Shown piece by piece: positions 8,358 to 17,551 of a stretch of 40,039 nucleotides of DNA. Source of the stretch: Fluctibacter halophilus. Lineage in GTDB: Bacteria; Pseudomonadota; Gammaproteobacteria; Enterobacterales; Alteromonadaceae. The DNA lies in contig NZ_JAJEWP010000009.1 of the NCBI RefSeq assembly GCF_020687825.1, positions 1 to 40,039 of the forward strand, in the 5' to 3' direction. Numbering within the stretch: the first letter of the stretch is position 1; the number at the start of each line of letters is the position of its first letter. Both the position numbers and the translations under genes were made by a program. The notes beneath the pieces were generated by a model that was not told where the DNA came from, ran no database searches, and worked only from the letters and a program-made list of their open reading frames with translations.

Positions 8358-9317
8358 TCAGAGGCCCTGCAGATATCCAATCAGGGTTTCAACCATCGAG
8401 CCTGCGGCCCAGGATAATGGAACCGCAATGCTGATCAGCAGGGTACGAATGCCTTGTGGCAGATTGATCGGCCACTCACTCTGGTTGTTCAGCTCGGCTT
8501 TGGCCGATATCAGGCTGCTCAGTTCACGCAGTCGTTCCCGATCGTCGGTGAGTCGCCCTTTGCCCGGTTGGCTGTGGGCGAACAAATCCCGTATCGACTG
8601 ATTGAGCCGTTGCACTGCCTGACGTTTCTTAATACCGATCAACTGATGCACATTGATCACCGGCCAGAACACGTACAGTACCAACAAGGTGATGAGGCCG
8701 GTGGTGATCACCACGTCAGTCCACGGGATGTCTTTACCCAGCCAGAACAGGGGCACCAGGATCAGTACGCCAAGGGTGTGACTGACATGCACCAGCACCA
8801 GATCAGACACCGGCTGCAATTTGCCGACGCTGAATAAATCGATGTCCCTGGCGGATAAAAAACGCCGTATGACCAGGCTGGTCACCAGAATGATGTGGCA
8901 GATCAGCCACAACGCCATCATCCAGAACACCCAGGCCATCAGGTTCAGCACAAACTGACGGTGAAAACCGCTGAGGTTCAGCAGGCCTTCCACCCACATG
9001 TAGGTAAACGCGATGACCGTACCGCTACCCAGGCCCAGCCAGCGACAGCGACGCAGGACAACGTGCAGGTGCTGACTAAAGGTGGCGAATCGATGAGGTT
9101 GCTGCAGATTGATGGTGACCTGGTAGAGTTTCTGATAGGCCACCTGGCGTAAATGACCAATCGACCACCAACAAAAGGCGGTGATGATCGGAAACGCCAG
9201 TGCGGCGTTAAAATCGCGACTGAATCTGGCTTGCGTGTCGGTGGACAGGTTACCCAACCAGACATTTAATAACAGCCCGCCAATCAGATAGGCCAGGGGC
9301 AAATAGCCGCGTTTCAT
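8358..9317 (-). CDS. Polytopic membrane protein, second of a paralogous pair
   Basis: The 319-residue product has about seven hydrophobic segments, with a charged cytoplasmic stretch (about residues 225-285) before the last one. It is similar along its length to the protein encoded just upstream: both have NVWLG-x-LS-x-D near the N-terminus, a following AAL..P.IT..C segment, and an RL.DD..RL..... L/V heptad-rich region before the last helix. The ATG at 9317 overlaps the upstream stop as ATGA, so translational coupling is likely; an in-frame ATG at 9332 is the alternative. No known transporter or enzyme family is recognised. Confidence 0.7.
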   Translation of the reverse strand: MKRGYLPLAYLIGGLLLNVWLGNLSTDTQARFSRDFNAALAFPIITAFCWWSIGHLRQVAYQKLYQVTINLQQPHRFATFSQHLHVVLRRCRWLGLGSGTVIAFTYMWVEGLLNLSGFHRQFVLNLMAWVFWMMALWLICHIILVTSLVIRRFLSARDIDLFSVGKLQPVSDLVLVHVSHTLGVLILVPLFWLGKDIPWTDVVITTGLITLLVLYVFWPVINVHQLIGIKKRQAVQRLNQSIRDLFAHSQPGKGRLTDDRERLRELSSLISAKAELNNQSEWPINLPQGIRTLLISIAVPLSWAAGSMVETLIGYLQGL

Positions 9318-10315
9318 AAGCTGATCACCCATTGTTTAAGCAATTGGCTGACGATGCCCGCACCAATCCAGGCCATGACCGGGATCAGCGCCATACTGAA
9401 CAGCTTCAGCCAGAAAGGGGAGTTCATGGGCCACAATGGCGCTTCGGAGATTTCTTTGCGCACGTTGAGCAGATCGGCCACGTACTGCAGGCGCTGGCCA
9501 TCGTCGACCAGTCGACGCTGATTGTCGCTGCCGTCTGTCGGTGTGACCTCGCTTTCCAGTGCCGCGTTGATACGTGACAGCATCTGACGTTGTTTGTGCT
9601 GCAAATGCCGATGTATCACCAGCACCGGATAGAGCAACAGACTGACCAGCACGCCGCCCAACACCGCCAGGATCAGCAGGTCGGTGGCCGGCAATGGAAT
9701 AAACAGCAGGTTGAGTGGGTAGGTTGCCATGACCAGCGAGGCAAACAGCACATTCATGATCACCAGGTGGCAGATGGGCGTAAGTTCTTCAATTTCATAC
9801 AAACGCACGGTCAGGTGATTGCGAATGGTCAACAGTACCACCCGCACGCTGAACCACAGGCAATACAGCAGACGAAATATCATGATCCATAACGGGTAAG
9901 CCTGTGCCAGTAACACTAAGCGCCAGGGGTTAGACTGCCAAATGTTCTGCGCAATGCCTTCATGCCAGATATAGCCAGAGGCGATCGTCAGTGGGGCAAT
10001 CAATAAGCCGAAACGGGCGCGGCGAAAATCACGCTCCGCCAATCGCACAATGGTGTGGTAACGACTGACCCGAAACTGACGCGGACGGAAACTGTGAATT
10101 CGTTCCAGGCACATGGCAGTGCCGTTGAGACAATAGTGGCAACCGACGGTGCACAGCAGCGTAATCAATGGCAGGGTCAGGGCCGCGCCTGCATCACGTT
10201 TGGCCAGTCCTGACGGGGCATCCAGGCTCAGGAATCCCAGCCACACGTTGGTCAGCCACATGGTAATGGCGTAAAGCGTGACGATGATCAGTATGCGACC
10301 GGAAGTCAGCGACAT
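9314..10315 (-). CDS. Polytopic membrane protein, first of a paralogous pair
   Basis: The 333-residue product has about seven hydrophobic segments and a polar segment of about 60 residues (about 235-300) before the final helix. The N-terminus reads TNVWLGFLSLDA and aligns with the downstream paralogue. It should be an inner-membrane protein of unknown function. The two genes form a two-gene unit by ATGA overlap and probably arose by tandem duplication; divergence between the copies is large, so both have probably been kept for a long time. The start is preceded by AAGGATG. Confidence 0.7.
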   Translation of the reverse strand: MSLTSGRILIIVTLYAITMWLTNVWLGFLSLDAPSGLAKRDAGAALTLPLITLLCTVGCHYCLNGTAMCLERIHSFRPRQFRVSRYHTIVRLAERDFRRARFGLLIAPLTIASGYIWHEGIAQNIWQSNPWRLVLLAQAYPLWIMIFRLLYCLWFSVRVVLLTIRNHLTVRLYEIEELTPICHLVIMNVLFASLVMATYPLNLLFIPLPATDLLILAVLGGVLVSLLLYPVLVIHRHLQHKQRQMLSRINAALESEVTPTDGSDNQRRLVDDGQRLQYVADLLNVRKEISEAPLWPMNSPFWLKLFSMALIPVMAWIGAGIVSQLLKQWVISL

Positions 10316-10445
10316 CCTTGTTTCACCACGTTAAAACTCAGGGTTGATACAGTTATACCGCTGAACGGCAGGTGATATCAATGTAACGGGGATGATTCGG
10401 GGGCGAAAACCGCACGCAGGGGATCTTTTCTGTTCGATTTTCAGG

Positions 10446-10500
10446 CATAATAGCGCCCATCGTTTATAGCTGGGGGCTTCGCCCCGATGAACAAGGGATA
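10446..10500 (+). promoter_or_regulatory. Promoter -10 and leader hairpin of pyrC
   Basis: CATAAT at 10446-10451 is a good -10 with a GC-rich stretch (GCGCCC) at the expected start point; no clear -35 is seen. The leader carries GGGGC (10473-10477), TTC and GCCCC (10481-10485), a stable hairpin a few bases before the AAGGGAT ribosome binding site. In enteric bacteria pyrC is controlled by nucleotide-dependent start-site choice and a leader hairpin; whether that applies here is inference. Confidence 0.45.
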
Positions 10501-10502
10501 CC

Positions 10503-11534
10503 ATGCAAGAAATTACCCTCATTAGCCCGGATGACTGGCACCTTCATTTTCGTGATGGCGATATGCTGGCAGAGACCGTACCGGCCACGGCGCGCTGTTT
10601 TAAACGCGCGATCGTGATGCCTAATCTGGTACCGCCGGTGACCACCACTGAGATGGCGTTGGCCTATGCCCAGCGGATCCGAGCAGCGCGGCCGCAAGGC
10701 AGTGATTTTGAACCCCTGATGACCTTGTACCTGACCAATGAGACCCGTGCCGAGGATATTCAGGCCGCCAAGCAGGCCGGTATCATTGCCGCCAAACTTT
10801 ACCCGGCTGGCGCTACCACCAACTCTGATGCTGCGGTGGCGGCGATTGAAAGCTTGTACCCGGTCTTTGAAGCCATGAGTGACGCCGGCATGTTGTTGCT
10901 GGTGCACGGTGAAGTCACCAGTGCCGACATCGATATCTTCGATCGTGAAAAAGTATTTATCGACCGTCACCTGGCGCCGATCGTCAATGCGTTTCCCGAA
11001 CTGAAGGTTGTGCTGGAGCACATTACCACCGCCGATGCGGTACAGTTCGTGGAAAGTGCAGGCCCCAAAGTGGCGGCAACGGTAACGCCACAACACTTGT
11101 TGCTGAATCGCAACGACCTGTTGGTCGGAGGGATCCGTCCGCACAATTATTGTCTGCCGGTACTCAAGCGCAATACCCACCAACAGGCTTTGCGTCAGGC
11201 GGTGGCAAGCGGTAATCCGAAGTTTTTCCTGGGTACCGATTCAGCCCCTCATGAACAACACCGCAAAGAGTCAGCCTGCGGCTGTGCCGGTTGTTACAGT
11301 GCCTGGAGTGCGCTGGAGCTTTACGCTCATGTGTTTGATGAACTGAACGCACTGGACAAGTTTGAAGGATTTGCCAGCCTGCACGGCCCTGATTTTTATG
11401 GTTTGCCGCGCAATACCAGCACTATCACGCTGCGCAAAACCCAGTGGCAGGTACCTGACAGCATTACCTTGCCCAATGGTAACCCCATCGTGCCGTTTTT
11501 CGCCGGACAAACGGTCAACTGGAAGATCGTTTAA
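10503..11534 (+). CDS. pyrC: Dihydroorotase, class II
   Basis: The 343-residue enzyme closes N-carbamoyl-L-aspartate to dihydroorotate, the third step of pyrimidine synthesis in the cytoplasm. Metal ligands visible are H13 and H15 (WHLHFRD), the lysine that becomes carbamylated (K98 in [14 protein letters not shown]), H135 (LVHGEV) and H173 (LEHITT). The GTDSAPH motif near residue 242 holds the catalytic aspartate. Length matches E. coli PyrC. AAGGGAT lies just before the ATG. It heads a probable operon: the next gene starts 14 bases after its stop. Confidence 0.97.
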   Translation: MQEITLISPDDWHLHFRDGDMLAETVPATARCFKRAIVMPNLVPPVTTTEMALAYAQRIRAARPQGSDFEPLMTLYLTNETRAEDIQAAKQAGIIAAKLYPAGATTNSDAAVAAIESLYPVFEAMSDAGMLLLVHGEVTSADIDIFDREKVFIDRHLAPIVNAFPELKVVLEHITTADAVQFVESAGPKVAATVTPQHLLLNRNDLLVGGIRPHNYCLPVLKRNTHQQALRQAVASGNPKFFLGTDSAPHEQHRKESACGCAGCYSAWSALELYAHVFDELNALDKFEGFASLHGPDFYGLPRNTSTITLRKTQWQVPDSITLPNGNPIVPFFAGQTVNWKIV

Positions 11535-11548
11535 TCGGAGTTTCTGCA

Positions 11549-12382
11549 GTGCGAGTGATCGGGTTGTGGCTTCTGTGCATGGTCGGCATACGAGCCGCAC
11601 AAGCGCAGACCAATGAGCAGGATTTGTGGATCCTCACCAACCCGGAACCCCCGTTTATTCATCTCGATGAACGGGGCAAGCTGGAAGGCTATGCCGTGGA
11701 TGTAGTGGAAGGAGTGCTGCGCACAGCCAACCTGTCACAGGAGATCCTCACCGCGCCCTGGGCCCGGGTTGAACAGGAGGCACAGCAAAAAGCCAACGTG
11801 TTGGTGTTTGCCCTGGCGCGCACCCCGGAACGGGAATCCCTATATCATTGGATCACGCCAATCACGGCCAATATTTTTGGTGTATACAGCCTGAAGCCGG
11901 CCAGCCGTCCGATACGTCATCTCGATGACCTGCCGGTGTTGGGTGATGTCGGTGTGCTGCGGGGGGATGTTCGGGCGGAAATTCTTAACCGCTACAAGGT
12001 TCCCAATGTGGTGGAGTACAATCACTGGCAGCAGGTGGTGGGCTCATTATTGAAACAGCGTGTCGACAGTATTTTTTTCTCTGATGCCGGACTGGCCTAT
12101 TATTGTGTGCAGTTGAACGTGCAATGTGATGCTGTTCAGCGGGTGTTTGTTTATCAACAAATCCAGAGCTATCTGGTGGTGTCCAAACCCGGTACGGATC
12201 CGGCCTTGGTCGCACGCCTGCAGGAAGCGGCCATCCAGTTCAAAAACAGCGAAACCTATCAGGGGCTGGTTGAACATTGGTTACGCATCTATCGCCAGCA
12301 GTCTCCGTTCCCGATGCACGAAGAGGATGGGGTGCTGAACCTGTGGCGCAAAGAAAATCCATATAGGAAGCAAGATGACTGA
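11549..12382 (+). CDS. Periplasmic solute-binding-protein-like (family 3)
   Basis: The 277-residue product has a signal peptide (about 1-19, ending AAQA) and the layout of family 3 solute-binding proteins: an opening strand (LWILTNPEPPFIHLDERGKLEGY then AVDVVEG), an inter-lobe ALARTPERE segment where amino-acid binding arginines often lie, and a C-terminal TYQGLVEHWLRIY helix. It has no lipobox, and no ABC permease or ATPase lies beside it, so it may be an orphan binding protein or a sensor. The start is GTG with CGGAG nine bases upstream. It overlaps the next gene by eight bases. Confidence 0.8.
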   Translation: MRVIGLWLLCMVGIRAAQAQTNEQDLWILTNPEPPFIHLDERGKLEGYAVDVVEGVLRTANLSQEILTAPWARVEQEAQQKANVLVFALARTPERESLYHWITPITANIFGVYSLKPASRPIRHLDDLPVLGDVGVLRGDVRAEILNRYKVPNVVEYNHWQQVVGSLLKQRVDSIFFSDAGLAYYCVQLNVQCDAVQRVFVYQQIQSYLVVSKPGTDPALVARLQEAAIQFKNSETYQGLVEHWLRIYRQQSPFPMHEEDGVLNLWRKENPYRKQDD

Positions 12383-13079
12383 ATTGGTGAACTATCAGGA
12401 GCAGGGCGGGGTTGCTACCCTGACGTTGCATAACGGCAAAGCGAATGCGATTTCGCCGCAGGTGATTGCGCAGATGTCTGCGGCGCTGGATCGCGCGGAA
12501 CAAGCCAAAGCCGTGGTGTGTATCAAAGGACAGCCTGGCATCTTCAGCGCGGGTTATGATCTTAATGTGATGCACGGTGACCCCCAGGGGATCATGGCAT
12601 TGGTGCAGGCCGGGTCACGGCTGTCACGGCGTTTATTGTCGTTTCCCTATCCTGTGATGGTGGCCTGTACCGGTCATGCGGTGGCAAAAGGTGCGTTCCT
12701 GTTACTGTCAGCAGACTATCGGGTAGGGGTACAGGGCGATTTTAAAATTGGTTTAAATGAAGTGGCGATTGGCATGACCATGCACAATGCCGGTATTGCG
12801 CTGGCCCGTGGCCGCCTGACCGATAACTTTTTCACCCGCTCGGTGCTGTGTGCTGAGCTATTTAGCCCGGATGACGCAGTACAGGCCGGTTTTCTGGACA
12901 GTGTGGTCGAGGCCGGGCAGTTCGATGCCCATGTCAGTGCCGTGGCACAACAACTGCGAAAACTGGATATGCCGGCCCATCGCAATACGAAAGCTCTGGC
13001 CCGCAAGCCCTGGCTTGAGGCATTGGATCAGGCCATTGATATTGATCAGCACTTCTTGGTAGGAGGCGACAAAGGGTGA
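12375..13079 (+). CDS. Enoyl-CoA hydratase/isomerase (crotonase) family protein
   Basis: The 234-residue product has the crotonase fold. The first oxyanion-hole region is IFSAGYDLNVM (about residues 55-65), the second is TGHAVAKGAFLLLSADYRVG (about 94-113), and GLNEVAIGM follows with the conserved glutamate. It probably acts on an acyl-CoA in the cytoplasm; the exact reaction (hydratase, isomerase or thioesterase-like) cannot be told. AGGAAG lies before the ATG. It overlaps the preceding gene by eight bases and the next by four, so it is translated within the pyrC-dbpA operon. Confidence 0.88.
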   Translation: MTELVNYQEQGGVATLTLHNGKANAISPQVIAQMSAALDRAEQAKAVVCIKGQPGIFSAGYDLNVMHGDPQGIMALVQAGSRLSRRLLSFPYPVMVACTGHAVAKGAFLLLSADYRVGVQGDFKIGLNEVAIGMTMHNAGIALARGRLTDNFFTRSVLCAELFSPDDAVQAGFLDSVVEAGQFDAHVSAVAQQLRKLDMPAHRNTKALARKPWLEALDQAIDIDQHFLVGGDKG

Positions 13080-14464
13080 CCGACGCCGTAACACGTTTTA
13101 CCGAACTGGCGCTCTCGCCAGCGCTGTTGGATGCATTGGCAGCCAACAACTTTGTTGAGATGACCCCGGTGCAGTCGGCGGCACTGCCTCTGATGTTGCG
13201 GGGCAGTGATGTGATTGCGCAGGCCAAAACCGGCAGTGGCAAAACCCTGGCCTTTGCATTGGCACTGGCGCAACAACTGGACACCGACAGCCTCGCACCG
13301 CAGGCATTGGTGTTATGTCCGACTCGCGAACTGGCCGATCAGGTGGCGGATGTGATCCGTAGCACCGTTTCCCGGTTGGGTAATGTGCGGGTGCAAACCC
13401 TGTGTGGTGGTATGCCCATGGGGGCGCAAATCAGCGCTCTGAAGCATGGCGCCCATGTGATTGTGGGGACTCCGGGGCGGATTATGGACCATATCCTCAA
13501 GCGTCGGCTGGCATTGGGTGAGCTGAAAACCCTGGTGCTTGATGAGGCGGATCGGATGTTGGACATGGGCTTTGCCGATGAAATGGATGTGATCATCGAA
13601 CACACCCCCACATTGCGCCAGACGTTGTTGTTTTCCGCCACCTATCCAGCCAGCGTCAAGCAGATGAGTGCACGGGTTCAGCGTCAGCCGCACAGTGTGG
13701 TGGTGGAAACCCTGCACGATGCGCAGGACATTGAACAACGGGTTTATCGGGTGGAAGAGTCGGTGCGTTTGCAGGGGCTGGCGGCGGTGCTCACCGACGA
13801 GCAGGCCGACGCCTGCGTGGTGTTCTGCAACACCAAGCTGGATTGTCAGGCGGTGGAAGCCTACCTGTGTGATCGGGGTTTTGCGGCCAAAGCACTGCAC
13901 GGCGATTTGGAGCAACGTCAGCGCAGCGATGTGTTGGTGCAGTTTGCCCAGCGCAGTATTAATGTGTTGGTGGCGACCGATGTGGCCGCCCGGGGACTCG
14001 ACATCAAAGGCATTGCGCTGGTTGTCAACTTCCAGGTCAGTCAGGATGCCGATACTCACGTGCATCGTATCGGGCGGACCGGACGGGCGAACGAAAAAGG
14101 CCTCGCGGTGACGTTGTGCAGTGATAAAGAAGTATCGGCATTGCAAGCAATCGAAGCGCACATGGGGCGTACGATCAAAAGCAAAGGGATCCAGTCATTG
14201 CGCTTTCATGCCAACCGTATTGTTCAGCCAGCCTGGCAAACGGTGTTAATTGACGGTGGCAAGAAAACCAAATTGCGCCCCGGCGATATTGTTGGGGCGT
14301 TGACGCAGGACGGGGGGATTCCTGTCGAGGACATCGGTAATATCAAAGTCACAGCGAATCAGACCTATGTGGCTGTGTTGCTGCGCAGCGTCAAACCCAC
14401 TTTGCGCTACCTTAAAGAAGGGCGTATCAAAGGCAAGCGTTACCGGGCCAAGCGGCTAAGCTAG
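13076..14464 (+). CDS. dbpA: ATP-dependent RNA helicase DbpA
   Basis: The 462-residue DEAD-box helicase carries the Q-motif region (FTELALSPALLDALAANNFVE then MTPVQSAALP), Walker A AKTGSGKT at about 50-57, PTRELADQV, DEAD at about 156-159, SAT, and HRIGRTGRA. The C-terminal domain (about 380-462) with LRPGDIVGAL and VLLRSVKPTLRYLKEGRIKG is the DbpA RNA-binding domain, which recognises hairpin 92 of 23S rRNA, so it should act in 50S assembly. The start is GTG, overlapping the crotonase stop as GTGA, with AGGAGG nine bases upstream. It ends at a strong terminator. Confidence 0.96.
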   Translation: MTDAVTRFTELALSPALLDALAANNFVEMTPVQSAALPLMLRGSDVIAQAKTGSGKTLAFALALAQQLDTDSLAPQALVLCPTRELADQVADVIRSTVSRLGNVRVQTLCGGMPMGAQISALKHGAHVIVGTPGRIMDHILKRRLALGELKTLVLDEADRMLDMGFADEMDVIIEHTPTLRQTLLFSATYPASVKQMSARVQRQPHSVVVETLHDAQDIEQRVYRVEESVRLQGLAAVLTDEQADACVVFCNTKLDCQAVEAYLCDRGFAAKALHGDLEQRQRSDVLVQFAQRSINVLVATDVAARGLDIKGIALVVNFQVSQDADTHVHRIGRTGRANEKGLAVTLCSDKEVSALQAIEAHMGRTIKSKGIQSLRFHANRIVQPAWQTVLIDGGKKTKLRPGDIVGALTQDGGIPVEDIGNIKVTANQTYVAVLLRSVKPTLRYLKEGRIKGKRYRAKRLS

Positions 14465-14473
14465 TTATCGAGT

Positions 14474-14504
14474 AAAAAAAAGCACGCTAACAAGCGTGCT
14501 TTTT
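14474..14504. terminator. Bidirectional intrinsic terminator after dbpA
   Basis: AGCACGCT at 14481-14488 and AGCGTGCT at 14493-14500 form an eight-pair stem with an AACA loop. A run of A precedes it and a run of T follows. It ends dbpA (plus) and the convergent M13 peptidase gene (minus). Confidence 0.92.
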
Positions 14505-14524
14505 CGTCTCAGGGCAAGCCGTGC

Positions 14525-16597
14525 TTACCAGATCTTGACCCGCTGTTCCGGAGCCAGGTACAAGGCATTTTCCGGAGTCACGTCAAAGGCCTCGTAGAAT
14601 TCCGGTACGTTACGTACCGAGCCATTGGCGCGGAAGTGGCTGGGTGAGTGGGGATCCGTTTCAATCTGATTGCGCAGCGCTTCGTCGCGGTACTTGTTGG
14701 CCCACACCTGACCGAAACCGATAAATACCCGCTGGTCGCCGGTGAAGCCATCGATAACCGGAGCGGGTTTGCCGTCCAATGACAAATGGTAGGCTTTCAG
14801 CGCAATGCTGATGCCACCCAGGTCACCGATGTTTTCACCCAGGGTGAACTCACCGTTCACGTTCAGGCCTTCCAACGCTTCAAACTCGTTGTATTGCTGT
14901 ACCAGTTGTGCGGTGCGTTTCTCAAACTCAGACTTGTCGACGTCCGTCCACCAGTTACGCAGTACGCCGTCTCCGTCAAAGGTGCTGCCGGAGTCGTCGA
15001 ACCCGTGGCCGATTTCATGACCGATGACCGCGCCGATACCCCCGTAGTTAACTGCATCTTCTGCTTCCATATTGAAGAAGGGGGGTTGCAGGATGGCAGC
15101 CGGGAACACGATTTCGTTCATGGGTGGGTTGTAGTAGGCATTGACGGTTTGCGGTGTCATACCCCACTCATGTTTTTGCACCGGGCCATTTTGCTTGTCG
15201 AGCATCTGTGCATATTGCACTTCGGCTGAACGGGCCAGGTTACCGAACAGATCATCTTCAGCAATGGTCAGGTCGGAGTAATCCCGCCACTTGTCAGGGT
15301 AGCCGATTTTAGGGGTGAATTTGGACAGCTTATCCAGTGCCTGAGCACGGGTTTCATCGGTCATCCAATCCAATTCGTTGATGCTGATCTCATAGGCCTT
15401 GAGCAGGTTATTGACCATTTCCAACATGCGCTCTTTGGCTTCTGGCGGGAAGTGTTTCTTCACATACACTTTGCCGATGATTTCACCAACATTGTTGTTG
15501 AGCATGGTCACAGCCCGGCGCCACAGTGGCAACTGCTCTTCCACGCCGCGCAGTACCTTGCCGTAAAAGGCAAAATTGGCGTTATCCAAATCTTCGGTCA
15601 GGCGGCCGGCGGTGGCATTGACCAGGTTCCACTTCAGGTAGGTTTTCCAGTCGTCAAGGCTGACGTCCTGGATAATGCCGTCCAGTGCGCGCATGTAATC
15701 CATTTGAGTGACGACCAGGCCATCCAGATCAGACAGCTGGGCTTCCTGCAAATAGCCGCTCCAGTTAAAGTTTGGCATCAAGTCAGCCAGCTCCGTCACC
15801 GGTACTTTGTTATACAGCGCCACCATATTGCGGGTCTGTTCTTTTTTCATGTGCTGTTCGGCCAGGCGGGTTTCCAACGTCATGATCATGTCAGCATTGG
15901 CTTTGCCATTACCGATACCGGCAAGGTCCAGCATATTGGCAATGTGGGCCAGGTATTTGTCGCGAATGTCGACGTTGACTGGGTCGTCTTTGAAATAGAA
16001 CTCACGATCCGGCAGGCCCAGGCCCGCTTGCCAGCTGTAAATCATGTAGCGATTCGGATCTTTAAAATCGACGTACTGACCGACATTGAACGGACCACCA
16101 TAGCCATAGCGGTTGGCGTAGGCGAAATAGGTTGCCAGCGCGTCGTGGCTGTCAATGGCATCCACTTTGGCCAGCTCTGCCTGCAGTGGCGCCAGGCCCG
16201 TTTTGTTACGGGTTTCCATGTCCATATAGGACTGATAGAGATCACCGACACGTTGTTCGTCACTGCCCTTTTTGAAGTCACCTTCGGCGGAGGCACGAAT
16301 GATTTCCATCACGTCTTCCTGCGCTTCGTCGCGTAGGATCGTAAAGCCGCCGTAGCTGGATTTGTCGGCTGGAATTTCGGTGTTGTCCAGCCACTTACCG
16401 TTGACGTATTGGAAGAAGTCATCGCCGGGCTTGACGCTGAGGTCCATGTTTTGGGTCAGGATACCGGAATTCAGTTCAGTTGTTTTTTCGGCTGCTTGCT
16501 CAACAGCACTGGCGGCTGTTTCGGTGCTTTGCTGGGGCGCTTGTCCGCAGGCCGATAAGGCCAGTGCTGCGGCAATGCAGGTCAGTTTTAACTTCAT
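14525..16597 (-). CDS. M13-family zinc metallopeptidase lipoprotein (PepO-like)
   Basis: The 690-residue protein is a neprilysin/PepO-type endopeptidase. A lipoprotein signal (MKLKLTCIAAALALSAC, cysteine at residue 17) should anchor it in the envelope facing the periplasm or exterior. The M13 N-terminal domain follows (PGDDFFQYVNGKW). The catalytic domain has NAYYNPPMNEIVFPAAILQP, the zinc site GHEIGHGFDD with HExxH at about residues 527-531, and ENIGDLGG supplying the third ligand. The start at 16597 is chosen because it begins the lipoprotein signal; a longer frame from 16693 would overlap the upstream gene by 83 bases. It lies 13 bases after the methyltransferase gene and is probably co-transcribed with it. 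Confidence 0.94.
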   Translation of the reverse strand: MKLKLTCIAAALALSACGQAPQQSTETAASAVEQAAEKTTELNSGILTQNMDLSVKPGDDFFQYVNGKWLDNTEIPADKSSYGGFTILRDEAQEDVMEIIRASAEGDFKKGSDEQRVGDLYQSYMDMETRNKTGLAPLQAELAKVDAIDSHDALATYFAYANRYGYGGPFNVGQYVDFKDPNRYMIYSWQAGLGLPDREFYFKDDPVNVDIRDKYLAHIANMLDLAGIGNGKANADMIMTLETRLAEQHMKKEQTRNMVALYNKVPVTELADLMPNFNWSGYLQEAQLSDLDGLVVTQMDYMRALDGIIQDVSLDDWKTYLKWNLVNATAGRLTEDLDNANFAFYGKVLRGVEEQLPLWRRAVTMLNNNVGEIIGKVYVKKHFPPEAKERMLEMVNNLLKAYEISINELDWMTDETRAQALDKLSKFTPKIGYPDKWRDYSDLTIAEDDLFGNLARSAEVQYAQMLDKQNGPVQKHEWGMTPQTVNAYYNPPMNEIVFPAAILQPPFFNMEAEDAVNYGGIGAVIGHEIGHGFDDSGSTFDGDGVLRNWWTDVDKSEFEKRTAQLVQQYNEFEALEGLNVNGEFTLGENIGDLGGISIALKAYHLSLDGKPAPVIDGFTGDQRVFIGFGQVWANKYRDEALRNQIETDPHSPSHFRANGSVRNVPEFYEAFDVTPENALYLAPEQRVKIW

Positions 16598-16610
16598 ATT
16601 GTTATGCTCG

Positions 16611-17402
16611 TTAGGGTTGAGGTGTAAACTTGAAGATGAATCGGTCGGTCTTGCCGCGTAAATCAGGGGCAAACACGAAGCGGCTGAGATCATCGTCAGG
16701 GTTGTGCAGGTAATAGGCCTGCTCTACCAATGAGAACCCGGCTTGTGCCATTTGAAAGCGCACGATGTCAGGGTCGATGCGATGCAGCACATTGGCAGCA
16801 TCATAGCCGGAACCGGGCGTTGCGGCATGGTCGATGATGACCATGATGCCGTCCGGTTTGAGGGCTTTTTTGAGACGCGCAAGGGCATCCCGGTAATTCA
16901 CCACAGACTCACGCAGCACAATGTGCTCGCCGTCTTTGGTGTAATCCGTAAAAAACAAATCGTGGTAATTGAGTGCGGTAAAAATGATGTCCACACTGTT
17001 GTCGGGAACCTCAATGGCAGTGATGTCAGTGTTGTCGATGCGCACCACATTGGGCAGACGCTGGTCGGCGGTTCTGGCATTGATACCTTGTTCTGCAAAA
17101 CGCCAGATGACCGGATCATTGTGTGCATAAACAGTACCGTCAGGGCCTACCGCGCGGGAAAACAACTCGGTATACCAGCCGGCGCCGGCAAACATGTCGA
17201 ACACCGTATCCCCCGGCGCGATATCGATAAAATCGAGGATCAGGTGAGGCTGTCGATCGGCGTCGCGGCTATTGTCTTCGCTCGGGCGCTGTGGGGCATT
17301 GAGCACCGCCTGGATGGCGTCTGCACCCAACGGTGATGCATGTGTGATGTTACTGACAAGGCCGGGCAATAACAGCAAGACGGCAAGGTGTAATTTTGTC
17401 AT
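16611..17402 (-). CDS. Exported methyltransferase-like protein
   Basis: The 263-residue product combines a signal peptide (about residues 1-22, ending THAS) with a class I SAM-methyltransferase fold: motif I FDMFAGAGWYTELF at about 67-80, then an acidic strand end, VDIIFTALNYHDLFF, and GIMVIIDHAATPG. It resembles the predicted methyltransferases of COG4798, which also carry export signals. As SAM is not known in the periplasm, the true activity is uncertain. The start at 17402 has AGGAAAG upstream and opens the signal peptide; a frame starting at 17561 would add 53 unlikely residues. It is followed closely by the M13 peptidase gene. Confidence 0.82.
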   Translation of the reverse strand: MTKLHLAVLLLLPGLVSNITHASPLGADAIQAVLNAPQRPSEDNSRDADRQPHLILDFIDIAPGDTVFDMFAGAGWYTELFSRAVGPDGTVYAHNDPVIWRFAEQGINARTADQRLPNVVRIDNTDITAIEVPDNSVDIIFTALNYHDLFFTDYTKDGEHIVLRESVVNYRDALARLKKALKPDGIMVIIDHAATPGSGYDAANVLHRIDPDIVRFQMAQAGFSLVEQAYYLHNPDDDLSRFVFAPDLRGKTDRFIFKFTPQP

Positions 17403-17551
17403 ACTGACTTTCCTGTCATGGCAGGCTGCAGGCATTGGCAGCCGGAAAATTTTTCTATCATGACAAAGTCTGGCCAAATTGCCAGCAACAAAGATGTAAC
17501 AGAACGATACAAACCCGCTTTCTCTTACCTTTGCACAAGGAGTGTACGCTA

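Noticed and set aside
13313-14161. Minus-strand open frame of 282 codons in dbpA
   Set aside because: It is antisense to the DEAD-box motifs and His-rich in a way typical of shadow frames.
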